The notes beneath the pieces were generated by a model. That model made no database searches. It saw only the letters and a program-made list of their open reading frames with translations, and was not told where the DNA came from. A stretch of 26,751 bases of DNA from a virus. Below are positions 9,801 to 15,987 of the stretch, piece after piece (position 1 is the first letter of the stretch; every line of letters starts with the position of its first letter). Where the stretch lies: positions 1-26,751 of the IMG/VR virus record IMGVR_UViG_3300047546_000440. One strand, written 5' to 3'. Both the position numbers and the translations under genes were made by a program.

Positions 9801-9998
9801 CTGTTGTTCCAGTTGCTGGGCGTTTTGCATCCCAGAGAGGAAGGCATTCCGGTTCTCTCGTTCAGCACCTTGGTTTTCCCTCATCTGCCGTAGCATTGAG
9901 TTGCCTTGTTGTGCTATCGCATCAACGCTGGCAGTGCTGACTTGGATCGGACTGAATCCTCTATCGCGGGCGTACCCTTGATACCTGATTTGATCCAT
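6807..9998 (-). CDS. gp15-like internal virion protein with transglycosylase-like and M23 peptidase domains
   Basis: The 1063-residue protein is mostly helical and charged over its first 700 residues. Near residues 755-900 it has a lysozyme/transglycosylase-like segment: a candidate catalytic Glu at about 782 in 'FINYETAG', followed by 'YLGWIQFSPYNQQKYGV'. At the C terminus is an M23 (LytM) peptidase domain with its hallmark residues: His947 and Asp951 in 'HEGNDYG', His999 in 'IAHLS', and His1030/His1032 in 'SSGPHIHIE'. Both would cut peptidoglycan, one the glycan strand and the other the peptide, during DNA ejection. The gene begins nine bases after the gp14-like gene and ends two bases before the gp16-like gene. 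The M23 call is firm, the transglycosylase call is moderate, and the equivalence to T7 gp15 is by position. Confidence 0.88.
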   Translation of the reverse strand: MDQIRYQGYARDRGFSPIQVSTASVDAIAQQGNSMLRQMRENQGAERENRNAFLSGMQNAQQLEQQNRADNFSFMQRSRERFQNAIEQHTGQAVEDARLAAANLEKQTTLLSVLAPLSATIAKQVIEYRKQKQEDEKAQAYVDTLVNGPDPVEVANVEAGLSQLKQSDELIQKTADGLQDTGAAPESVRAVRKLSQAQRIGRAMAMADMAIPMYPQFLQEQYRENDQTQVQFLNPETGQIEIITPKSSTGPDQRAAVNKVLFKEFIKQQGLLDVNPALVSKSLLAMRQEEFKLLDQERTAYEKAETENALADINFRLDAGLNTDPVAAIQDAMRNMQHLRNPETGARFSPLGSFQAVLDYLVKTENRAAVQAFSESESYMKGVQWGDARRAEFTKAFRDLDNQQASKEDLQDRIEAQGQENWTDDILNEFNNSPNGVDQAFVDQAIEKSRKLYNGKVDQRLLQYRENSTLQARTAAEQKAHLEELYAKEQLTVAELRSGKYTPDIVGAFLTRAKEQDKQRTTELAPVKEKYGNGIKDALLQAIKWTGGAKNPSYSFAEAHALAQLDQRARIYLQSGGSNMSPQVAYSKAAQDIIAEIKQDNLDPSKPYGTYSVNPSDQEFYRWGAGGSGGKGGMAAARNRVSGIISQVSNGGQAAVYNRGLITRQEAESLVNPDSPIPDSIRIIQNSLPRGKEMSEFEIIDAQLNKFNLPPRQRPYVQRVVESTMSPRLQELLNRTPTAARTSRALTGAGLVGPGQERQAIQYIASNLGVDPVDVATFINYETAGSLVSGSYRRGLDIMGGDGGNYLGWIQFSPYNQQKYGVQKGMNAMQMADAVTRYLKDAGIKPGDGLEMLYQAVQAPAYLGRARAQGRVIGADSNGTLTQHIKNMRSQHRNRAGAWLMEGVATGGTTSAWRDSRLMSAPAQRLLSQLPKTSSFMQQESFRRNPHEGNDYGAATGTKLSFKQPGTVLQVGSPTQDNGGYGGFVDIRLKDGNVVRIAHLSKVKVQPGQRIGAKQVAALSGNTGRSSGPHIHIEHLSGPTGTQETTRGKRDPSWIASQIYADI

Positions 9999-10007
9999 GT
10001 GGATTTA

Positions 10008-10874
10008 TTAAGTAAATGAACCACCAAACATCTTGTAAGCTTCCAAACCAGATGTGATGAAGTTATTAGCAATAGCCAAGCCAGATGCACCAGGCACAGT
10101 ATTTGTACCCTTAATTGGCTTCGGCGGTTTCTTCGGTTTCAGTGGGTCTAGGATCGTTGCACGAGGCATCTTGAGAGGGGCCATCGGAGCAGGAGCTTTC
10201 AGCGGTGCGAGCATGCGACGTGCTTCTGCAGAAAGATCCGCACCTTTACGTTCCAGCGAGATCTGACGCCTGTTTGCCATTGTCTCCTTATTGGCACTCA
10301 GTAGGCTCTCAGCAACAATCGCTTGATTGCGACCATAGCTAGCCAGCACAGAACCTAACTCCTTTGCAGCAGAACGACCAGAGACACCCTTGGCTGCAAC
10401 AGCACCTTCTTCTTGGAGCAGCTTAACCACCATATCCTGTTGGTCAAACGCCATACCAGTTAGTATTTCTTGATAACGCCTCTCTTCGTTAGACTGTGCT
10501 TCGGCTTCGGCTTGTGCATTAAACTGACGCTGCAAACCATAGATCCGTTCTGACTCGTTATATTGACGTACTTGATTAGCGTAGTCAAAGTCACGAATAG
10601 CCAGGTTATACTGATAGTCTCTTTGAGCAGTCTGCTCTAGGTAATCAATATTTGCATTCTGGTTCTGACGAGCAATGTCCGTCTCACGTGTTCTGTAATT
10701 GAATTCACGTTGAGTGGTCCGCCAGTTGTAACGGTATAGCTGGTTATCGCGTTTGTATTGTGCATTGATGCGCTTCTGCTCAGCAGCACGTGCAGAATTC
10801 TGTGAACTAGCACCAGTGATGGCGCTGAACACACCCATCCCCAGCCCTAGACCGATAGTTAATGGATCAGCCAT
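10008..10874 (-). CDS. gp14-like internal virion protein
   Basis: This 288-residue protein follows tail tube B, as gene 14 follows gene 12 (through small genes) in T7-like phages. It opens with a short hydrophobic, Gly-rich segment ('LTIGLGLGMGVFSAITGASS', about 5-24). A long Gln/Asn/Arg-rich helical region with many Tyr residues follows (about 30-150), then a Pro/Lys-rich stretch ('LKPKKPPKPIKG', about 243-254). I chose the ATG at 10874 over a TTG one codon upstream because AGGAGG lies five bases before it. The ATG shares one base with the tail tube B stop (TGATG). In T7, gp14 is an ejection protein placed in the outer membrane. The function here is inferred from position and composition. 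Confidence 0.75.
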   Translation of the reverse strand: MADPLTIGLGLGMGVFSAITGASSQNSARAAEQKRINAQYKRDNQLYRYNWRTTQREFNYRTRETDIARQNQNANIDYLEQTAQRDYQYNLAIRDFDYANQVRQYNESERIYGLQRQFNAQAEAEAQSNEERRYQEILTGMAFDQQDMVVKLLQEEGAVAAKGVSGRSAAKELGSVLASYGRNQAIVAESLLSANKETMANRRQISLERKGADLSAEARRMLAPLKAPAPMAPLKMPRATILDPLKPKKPPKPIKGTNTVPGASGLAIANNFITSGLEAYKMFGGSFT

Positions 10875-13300
10875 CAAGCCCTCCTATAGAATCGCGGTGA
10901 ATAGTTTCCTTCCCACATCATTGATATCAAACTGACTGGGAATGGTGAATCAGAAAAGACACGTAGTCGGATGTTCTCTGATTTCTGGTGGATAGGTACG
11001 GTGAACTGTGTTGTCTTTGCAAATGGAATGTCATTAGCAAGGTAGTAGTCAGCATCACGGACACCTTCAATGTCATCCCATTGGGTGCGACCTAATGCTT
11101 GCAATTTGAAGGCAACGTCGCCAGTTAGACCAAGTTGGAATTTCATCCTGGCTAGCGTTAGTGTTGCTGTGTAGTCTGTAATGTCAGCGCTGTTACCTTG
11201 TCTGTAGTAGACACGAGGCAGCTCAAGGTCCATGTCGTAGGTATAACCAACTATCAGGCTCTCACTTGTAAGGTCAAGGTTATCGACCTTGGCGTAGTAC
11301 CCACCACCGTCTTGGAGGACTGTGGGGAACAACACAAGACCAGAGTTACTGTATGTCGGTGTGACAGCATTAGGGTTTGCAGTAACTACGCAGATAGTTC
11401 TTGTGGAGTCGTGCTTGAAGGGCAGGTAGACCTTTGTATATTCAACACCACCGGCACTGACAAAGACTGTACTGGTCGGTGCCTTCCACATATCAAGACG
11501 TGGATCAATCTTACTACCGTCAGACGTAAGGAAGGTTGATGAAGTAGGACTCTGAACCAGTGAGATCTTTTGAATAGCGTAGGAGTTCTGCTGTTTTGAC
11601 AACACCCAGAACACATCTCTATCAACAGCGTGGTGCATCAGGTTACCACTGATCTTCCAACGGAACCACGATTGGACCTCTCGTTTCTCTCCACTGTTGT
11701 AGAAACGGAAGAGATAGATGTCGTTGGTACTGGTGGAACCTAGGGAAAGCAGACTGTTCTGAGGAGAACCAACAACCTGATCAACACTCGATGGAATCCA
11801 TTCAGGAACAATCCTAGAAATATCAATCACAATAGGACTGTCGTCTTGACCTTGTGTCTGCATCTCAAACACACGAGAGTAGGACGGTGTTTTAGAGATG
11901 AAGGCAACAGTCGTACCTAGGTCAACCGGATCATTCAAGGTATCCATCTCATAGTTGGAGATGGTCTTGATGGTCGTACCACCAGGGGTGAGGATACCGT
12001 TGTCACCCTGCAGTAGGAACTGCTGAGAGCGACTAAAGAGCAGCAGACCCTGTGCAACAGGTACAACGCCATGCAGGGTTGCAGGACGGATACTGGAGCA
12101 GGAAATATCAACAGGATCAGAAGCAACTGTTGTCAGAGCACTGGTGTGGTAGAAGTTGAAGTAATCACCAGCTTGACTCATTGACACGTTTTCTTCTGTC
12201 AACACACCAAGACGGTTGTTGTAGAAGAAGAGTTGCTGGATCGTATTACCAACAAAGCTGGGATCAGAGTTGCTCAGCAGGTCACCGACCAACCGCTCTT
12301 CGTAGCTCACACGGTCAAACGTAAATGTACCATTGGCATTACGGATGAGCTGGTGAGGCATAGTGGCATCAGTAAGACCAGGACTAATGTCAGGCTGCCT
12401 TGTCTCTTGCCAGTAACCAGCACCACTGACACCATTGTCAGCAATGAATTCAACGTAGTAATCGTCTTCAACCTTCGTGCTGTTGTTGACCTTGACAACT
12501 CGACCGTGTGTGGCCTTAGCAGGAAGACGAGAGATGTTATCAACAGCATCGACAAACACAGCCATTGCTTCCCCGTCCTGCCCACCTTTGACGGTCACAT
12601 CAAGATCAACCGTGCTAGTGATTTCAATAGCAGAACCAATCCGTGTAGCAGTGATATTTGCTAACGCATCAATGGATGTGGTCAGAGAGTTCAAGATGAC
12701 ATCAGCATTAACTGTTGTCTGTGTCTGAGACGGTGATGTGATCGTAGCTTCAGCATTAAAGGTCGTGTAGCTGATCGTATTACCATTGATCACCACCTCA
12801 TACTTAGCACCGTACTCAACAGCAAACAAGCGGATCGTTGCAGCTCGCTTGTACGTGTAAGAACTTGCAGCTTGGGTGGTAACAGTGACAGTCTTGTTAG
12901 TGATGAACGTATAATCGTTGATCGTTAGTACGTCGTAGTCATCCTTTGTGCCAGTCAGGTAGGTCGTAGCACCTGTACCGTATGTAACCGTACGAGGGGT
13001 GCCGTCGATCAAGCTCCAGATGTTGATCGCTGTACCTTTAATGACACCGATGTATTGCTCGTTATTATCACGGAAAATGGAGAACCACTTACCGTTGTCG
13101 TAGGTTCCAGGTGCGATGACATTACCTGAGGAGTCTTTCAGTTCAGAAAGAAAGGCTCCACCAGGACGTTTAATAAGACCAAAGGTAGGGTCAGGATAGG
13201 CGTTGATACACTCGCTAAGCTGACCAGCAAACTTCATGCTGTCCGGCTGCTGTGAGACGCCACCCAGATAATTAGGAATTCGTTGGGTTACACTTGCCAT
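10874..13300 (-). CDS. Tail tubular protein B (gp12-like)
   Basis: The 808-residue product matches T7 gp12 in size (about 794) and position, directly after tail tube A. Its start 'MASVTQRIPNYLGGVSQQPD' is typical of the family, whose members begin with a segment reading roughly 'I-P-N-L-x-G-V-S-Q-Q-P'. The rest is beta-rich with many Thr, Val and Tyr residues, as expected for the nozzle of the short tail. Its ATG overlaps the tail tube A stop by one base (TGATG), and its stop overlaps the next start in the same way, so the three genes are probably translationally coupled. Confidence 0.92.
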   Translation of the reverse strand: MASVTQRIPNYLGGVSQQPDSMKFAGQLSECINAYPDPTFGLIKRPGGAFLSELKDSSGNVIAPGTYDNGKWFSIFRDNNEQYIGVIKGTAINIWSLIDGTPRTVTYGTGATTYLTGTKDDYDVLTINDYTFITNKTVTVTTQAASSYTYKRAATIRLFAVEYGAKYEVVINGNTISYTTFNAEATITSPSQTQTTVNADVILNSLTTSIDALANITATRIGSAIEITSTVDLDVTVKGGQDGEAMAVFVDAVDNISRLPAKATHGRVVKVNNSTKVEDDYYVEFIADNGVSGAGYWQETRQPDISPGLTDATMPHQLIRNANGTFTFDRVSYEERLVGDLLSNSDPSFVGNTIQQLFFYNNRLGVLTEENVSMSQAGDYFNFYHTSALTTVASDPVDISCSSIRPATLHGVVPVAQGLLLFSRSQQFLLQGDNGILTPGGTTIKTISNYEMDTLNDPVDLGTTVAFISKTPSYSRVFEMQTQGQDDSPIVIDISRIVPEWIPSSVDQVVGSPQNSLLSLGSTSTNDIYLFRFYNSGEKREVQSWFRWKISGNLMHHAVDRDVFWVLSKQQNSYAIQKISLVQSPTSSTFLTSDGSKIDPRLDMWKAPTSTVFVSAGGVEYTKVYLPFKHDSTRTICVVTANPNAVTPTYSNSGLVLFPTVLQDGGGYYAKVDNLDLTSESLIVGYTYDMDLELPRVYYRQGNSADITDYTATLTLARMKFQLGLTGDVAFKLQALGRTQWDDIEGVRDADYYLANDIPFAKTTQFTVPIHQKSENIRLRVFSDSPFPVSLISMMWEGNYSPRFYRRA
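10880..10885 (-). promoter_or_regulatory. Strong Shine-Dalgarno for the gp14-like gene
   Basis: AGGAGG lies five bases before the ATG at 10874, inside the last codons of tail tube B. It is the clearest ribosome binding site in the window and it decides the start of the gp14-like gene. Confidence 0.85.
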
Positions 13301-13908
13301 CAGCGATACAATGCCTTATAGGGTTCAAAGCTGTTGTAATAATTCGCTCCACGAGGATGACCAAAGAAGGTGTAGTCACCTTGATTGCATTCATACTCAA
13401 GAGCCATAGCACGGCAGTACGCTTCCTTTTGTTGGAGCATCTGGTACTGAGTGCTATCACCAACAATTCGACTTGAGGTGATGCTTGCAGCACGTGCAAC
13501 GATGTAGTCCTTAATGGGTATCGGAAGATCAACCCAATCAAACAACCACACCACATCACAACGCACCTGCTCGGTGAACTGATATGAGTGAGCAGTGCGG
13601 TCATAGAGCTTCCCACTACGGCGTACAACATCCTTATCCCTGTAATCGGGAGTCAGGTCAAGCTGTAGTACGTTATTGGGGATAGCTATTTCGTTGTTAT
13701 TATCAGGAGTGAACGGGTAGTCATATTCCCGGTTAAATGTCCAGCCTTCTGCCTGCACCTCCCGTGACACCTGTTGAAGGGTGTCGTATGCAATCGCAAC
13801 GTCCGGGTTGGTTTGAGTAAGAGTGGTTACAGGCGCCTGACCAACTGACGCCAGAATTTCATTAACAGCCTCAAGCTCAGTCTGAGCGTTAGTGGTAGGG
13901 AACGGCAT
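13300..13908 (-). CDS. Tail tubular protein A (gp11-like)
   Basis: The 202-residue product is close to T7 gp11 (196 residues). The pattern 'TELEAVNEILASVGQAPV' near residues 10-27 is the usual N terminus of this family, and 'WTFNREYDYPFTPD' (about 57-70) is also characteristic. In T7-like tails this protein forms the ring between portal and nozzle (gp12). The reading frame stays open for 67 codons upstream, but those codons run through the terminator hairpin and the preceding gene and read as unrelated hydrophobic sequence. The ATG at 13908 starts the conserved N terminus, so I chose it. No clear Shine-Dalgarno precedes it. It is the first gene after the terminator at 13938-13966. Confidence 0.92.
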   Translation of the reverse strand: MPFPTTNAQTELEAVNEILASVGQAPVTTLTQTNPDVAIAYDTLQQVSREVQAEGWTFNREYDYPFTPDNNNEIAIPNNVLQLDLTPDYRDKDVVRRSGKLYDRTAHSYQFTEQVRCDVVWLFDWVDLPIPIKDYIVARAASITSSRIVGDSTQYQMLQQKEAYCRAMALEYECNQGDYTFFGHPRGANYYNSFEPYKALYR

Positions 13909-13937
13909 AACAATTATGTTGTATGCAATGGGGAAAT

Positions 13938-13966
13938 AAAAAGGGGGACCCCCGAAAGGATCCCCC
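13938..13966 (-). terminator. Intrinsic terminator after the capsid cluster
   Basis: On the minus strand a GC-rich hairpin (five G, A, then T-C-C on one arm; G-G-G, T, five C on the other; loop about TTTCGG) is followed directly by five T. It lies between the 60-residue gene and tail tube A, the same relative place as the T-phi terminator after gene 10 in T7. It would lower expression of the tail genes relative to the head genes. Confidence 0.9.
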
Positions 13967-13972
13967 AATAGA

Positions 13973-14155
13973 TCAGACGTTAGCGATGTTGCACTCAACG
14001 CCAGGATATGCAGTACGCAGACCCTTGGTGGTCGAAGCCACAGCAGAGTCAGCAATAGCAGCGCCACCAAAGCGACGCTGAGTCTTGGCAACAGAGATAC
14101 GCACAGCATCAGTTGTGCAGCATCCGTTATTGCCAGCAGCTACAGAAGCAGCCAT
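13973..14155 (-). CDS. Small protein (60 aa) after the capsid gene, unknown
   Basis: The product has 60 residues beginning 'MAASVAAGNNGCC'. It is rich in Ala, Thr and Gly and contains two adjacent Cys near the N terminus (12-13) and one near the C terminus (about 56). I do not recognise the family. It starts 11 bases after the 109-residue gene, with a weak GAGG about ten bases upstream, and ends just before the strong terminator, so it is the last gene of the capsid transcript. Abundant transcription and this position suggest a minor virion or capsid accessory component, but that is inference. The lack of a better frame, plus tight packing, supports that it is coding. Confidence 0.6.
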   Translation of the reverse strand: MAASVAAGNNGCCTTDAVRISVAKTQRRFGGAAIADSAVASTTKGLRTAYPGVECNIANV

Positions 14156-14166
14156 GATAGTTTACC

Positions 14167-14496
14167 TCAGTTTGTATAGTCGACAGTAACGACGCGGAAT
14201 GTTGCACTGGTAGTACCAGCCACACTCAACACGTCACCGACACGGTAACCATCACCACCAGCAGCAACAGTCTGACCAGTCACTGCACCAGTGGTAACAG
14301 TGGTAGTCAGAGTGCAACCACTACCGTTGATGTTGTCAGCAGTAGTAGCTTTGGTGCCAGCAGTTTGGCCAGTGCCAGCAGTAAGGCGAGTTACGGTAAG
14401 AACAGTGCCACCTTCGCGACCAGCCTCAATAGGAGGACGACTGTAGGCAGTTTCACTTGTGGTGACGCCTACACCGTCTTTAGGTGCGAATCCCAT
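14167..14496 (-). CDS. Likely virion protein downstream of capsid, unknown family
   Basis: The product has 109 residues and is rich in Gly, Thr, Ala and Val with almost no hydrophobic core clusters. 'GGDGYRVGDVLSVAG' near residues 79-93 is a motif often found in phage surface and fiber proteins (beta-rich G-Y-x-x-G-D-x-L). It begins 15 bases after the capsid stop, and GGAG lies seven bases before the ATG. Position directly behind the major capsid gene and before the terminator suggests a capsid decoration or other abundant virion protein. I cannot name a family with certainty. Confidence 0.65.
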   Translation of the reverse strand: MGFAPKDGVGVTTSETAYSRPPIEAGREGGTVLTVTRLTAGTGQTAGTKATTADNINGSGCTLTTTVTTGAVTGQTVAAGGDGYRVGDVLSVAGTTSATFRVVTVDYTN

Positions 14497-14511
14497 TGTC
14501 GTTCTCCGTTA

Positions 14512-15531
14512 TCAGGAACGAGCAGACTGCAGTTCGATAGCAGCAGCAGGATTCAGGGTGCCACAACCCATGGCAAGACGACCAACAATCACGTCGCCCT
14601 GGTACATGGTACGCACATCAGAACCGGTGGTCTGCACTTGAGGACCAATAGCCTCAACAACACCAGCGGCATCCTTCTGATAGATCAGACCACAGTGGGT
14701 GCTGAAGTCACCAGAGTAGTTGTTGTTCTCACCGTTGACAGAAGCAACGTTACCGGCCAGGAAAGGCAGGTTGTTAGAACGCTTGATGCTGATACCAGCG
14801 ATCTCATAGAGACCATCACCAGAGTTCATAGAGCCCTGATTGTTACCGAATTCACGGTACAGGATGTTGGTGTCAACCTGGCTGATCAGTGCGTAGTACT
14901 GACGAGGAGACAGCACAGCAACACGACCCTGCTTAGGCAGGTTCTTCTCATCCATGATGGAAGCAGCCTCAAAGAAGGCATCCACAAGTGCCTGAGCGTC
15001 ATACTCTTTGTTGGCACCCAGTTGGATGATGCTACCGCCGGGCTCAGGACCAGGGGCGGCAGTGATGGGGTGAGCTTCACGAGCAGCCTTCGCAATAGTG
15101 CGGAAGATTTTCTTGTCGTAAGCTTCAGCCAGAGCGTGGCCAATCTTAGCGGCGATCTCCGAACGCAGGCTGTAGTGAGCGAGAGTCTCATCAAGGTCAT
15201 AGACGAACGCGCTGGAAACCAGCAGGTCGTCACAGACGATGGTCTTCTCAGCCACCGGAGGATCACCAGAACCCAGGATCGGAGTACCAGGCTCGTGGTA
15301 GGAGGCCTCCATACGGCCCGTGAAAATGAACTGCATCGCCTTTCCATTTTTCAGGGTACGGCTTTGCACAGTGCCTTTGGCGATAGTGGCGCTTTCATAC
15401 GCCTTGAACATTTCGCCAGAGAACAGCTTCAGATAAGTTGCATACTTGGTATCATAAGCAGTACCAAGTGCAAGAGGAGTGGCCGACGTATTATTTACGC
15501 GACCTACAGGAGTAACAAGAGTGTTAGCCAC
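14512..15531 (-). CDS. Major capsid protein (gp10-like)
   Basis: The 339-residue product matches T7 gp10A in length (345) and position between scaffold and tail tubes. Family features include 'LALGTAYDTKYATYLKLFSGEMFKAY' (split at about 20-45), 'DDLLVSSAFVYDLDETLAHY' near 100-119, 'YYALISQVDTNILYREFG' near 211-228 and the C-terminal 'RMAM/RLAMGCGTLNPAAAIEL'-type end near 317-335. It should adopt the HK97 fold and form the icosahedral shell. The start is GTG at 15531 with no Shine-Dalgarno nearby. It follows a 234-base non-coding leader that holds a terminator-like hairpin and two palindromes, unusual in this tightly packed genome. Confidence 0.95.
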   Translation of the reverse strand: MANTLVTPVGRVNNTSATPLALGTAYDTKYATYLKLFSGEMFKAYESATIAKGTVQSRTLKNGKAMQFIFTGRMEASYHEPGTPILGSGDPPVAEKTIVCDDLLVSSAFVYDLDETLAHYSLRSEIAAKIGHALAEAYDKKIFRTIAKAAREAHPITAAPGPEPGGSIIQLGANKEYDAQALVDAFFEAASIMDEKNLPKQGRVAVLSPRQYYALISQVDTNILYREFGNNQGSMNSGDGLYEIAGISIKRSNNLPFLAGNVASVNGENNNYSGDFSTHCGLIYQKDAAGVVEAIGPQVQTTGSDVRTMYQGDVIVGRLAMGCGTLNPAAAIELQSARS

Positions 15532-15561
15532 AATAGTAAAGAGAGAAGTTTGTGTTCGTTC

Positions 15562-15579
15562 TCTCTAAGCGCTTAGAGA
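15562..15579. repeat. Perfect 18-base palindrome upstream of the capsid gene
   Basis: TCTCTAAGCGCTTAGAGA is identical to its own reverse complement with no loop bases. It lies about 30 bases before the capsid GTG. It could be a protein-binding site on DNA or the stem of an RNA hairpin processed in the leader. Confidence 0.85.
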
Positions 15580-15581
15580 AT

Positions 15582-15599
15582 CACATGAATAAACATGTG
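15582..15599. repeat. Short inverted repeat CACATG-6-CATGTG
   Basis: Six-base arms separated by AATAAA (plus-strand reading). It lies two bases from the 18-base palindrome, so the capsid leader can form two adjacent hairpins. Confidence 0.7.
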
Positions 15600-15676
15600 T
15601 TCATTAAAGGTTTTTGTTTTGGTGTCGTCTCTCCGACTGTCATGACTAAAGGTTGTCTCCGTAGAGGCCAATAGTC

Positions 15677-15712
15677 AAAAAGAGTAGGGTCCGACTCTGA
15701 GGTGCCCTACTC
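15677..15712 (-). terminator. Terminator-like hairpin upstream of the capsid gene
   Basis: On the minus strand an 8-base stem (GAGTAGGG with CCCTACTC, loop of 15 bases) is followed at once by TTTTT and then G. It fits an intrinsic terminator for the transcript coming from the portal/scaffold side, or an RNA processing stem. The long loop makes it weaker than the hairpin at 13938-13966. Confidence 0.65.
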
Positions 15713-15765
15713 CAACCACATCGCTGTGGATTTCAGCCCGATTAGTGATTTGCGGGAACTAGTTA

Positions 15766-15819
15766 TCAGCAGCCTTTCTTGCCGCCGCCGCCCTTACCGC
15801 CTTTACCTTTCATGATCAT
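15766..15819 (-). CDS. 17-residue Lys/Gly-rich mini-protein (candidate)
   Basis: The frame reads MIMKGKGGKGGGGKKGC and then stops. Its first ATG shares a base with the stop of the 55-residue gene (TAATG), a typical translational coupling junction; a second ATG is two codons in. The peptide consists almost only of Gly and Lys and ends in Cys. Nothing in so short a frame proves coding, but the composition is far from random, the junction is well formed, and the gene-free leader begins right after its stop. A role in binding nucleic acid or capsid surfaces would be a guess. Confidence 0.45.
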   Translation of the reverse strand: MIMKGKGGKGGGGKKGC

Positions 15820-15986
15820 TAGGTCCAAGCAGCACCACCGGCCTGAACCTTCACACCTTTCGGGCTTAGTTCAGTCAGGGTTTGAGCGGTCTCGCCATAG
15901 GCACTAATGAATGCCCGAGCGTCAGAAGCAGTAGTGACATACTGCACAGTTACCGAAGATGTCTTCGGGTCAAAAGCTTTTGCCAT
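15819..15986 (-). CDS. Small protein (55 aa), unknown
   Basis: The product begins 'MAKAFDPKTSSVTVQYVTTA' and contains a predicted mixed beta/alpha pattern, with 'SDARAFISAYGETAQTLTEL' forming a likely helix (about 21-40). I chose the ATG at 15986, one base after the stop of the RlpA-like gene, over an in-frame ATG 12 codons upstream that would overlap that gene. It ends in the TAATG junction with the Lys/Gly mini-gene. I do not recognise the family. Position between scaffold and capsid suggests a late, head-related or accessory product. Confidence 0.6.
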   Translation of the reverse strand: MAKAFDPKTSSVTVQYVTTASDARAFISAYGETAQTLTELSPKGVKVQAGGAAWT

Positions 15987-15987
15987 G

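Larger units (their letters stand above)
15532..15765 (-). promoter_or_regulatory. Non-coding leader of the capsid gene
   Basis: This is the longest gene-free stretch in the window. In transcript order it holds a terminator-like hairpin (15677-15712), an AACCTTTA direct repeat (15647-15654 and 15605-15612, exactly 42 bases apart), a CACATG/CATGTG hairpin (15582-15599) and an 18-base perfect palindrome (15562-15579), and ends at the GTG of the capsid gene. It is the natural place for a capsid promoter and for RNA processing sites. The 7-mer GGGCACC at 15701-15707 also occurs in the core of the promoter reported for Syn5 RNA polymerase, but the flanks differ, so I do not call a promoter on it. 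Confidence 0.6.

Noticed and set aside
13909-14109. Upstream extension of tail tube A with a hydrophobic, membrane-like N terminus
   Set aside because: The extension reads through the terminator hairpin and the 60-residue gene in another frame; family homology starts at the ATG at 13908.
14365-15576. 403-codon open frame on the plus strand
   Set aside because: It is the antisense shadow of the capsid gene and the following small genes; its product has no recognisable pattern, and the minus-strand capsid homology is clear.
15698-15712. Syn5-type phage promoter in the capsid leader
   Set aside because: Only the GGGCACC core agrees with the reported promoter; flanking bases differ and the 7-mer lies in the hairpin stem.
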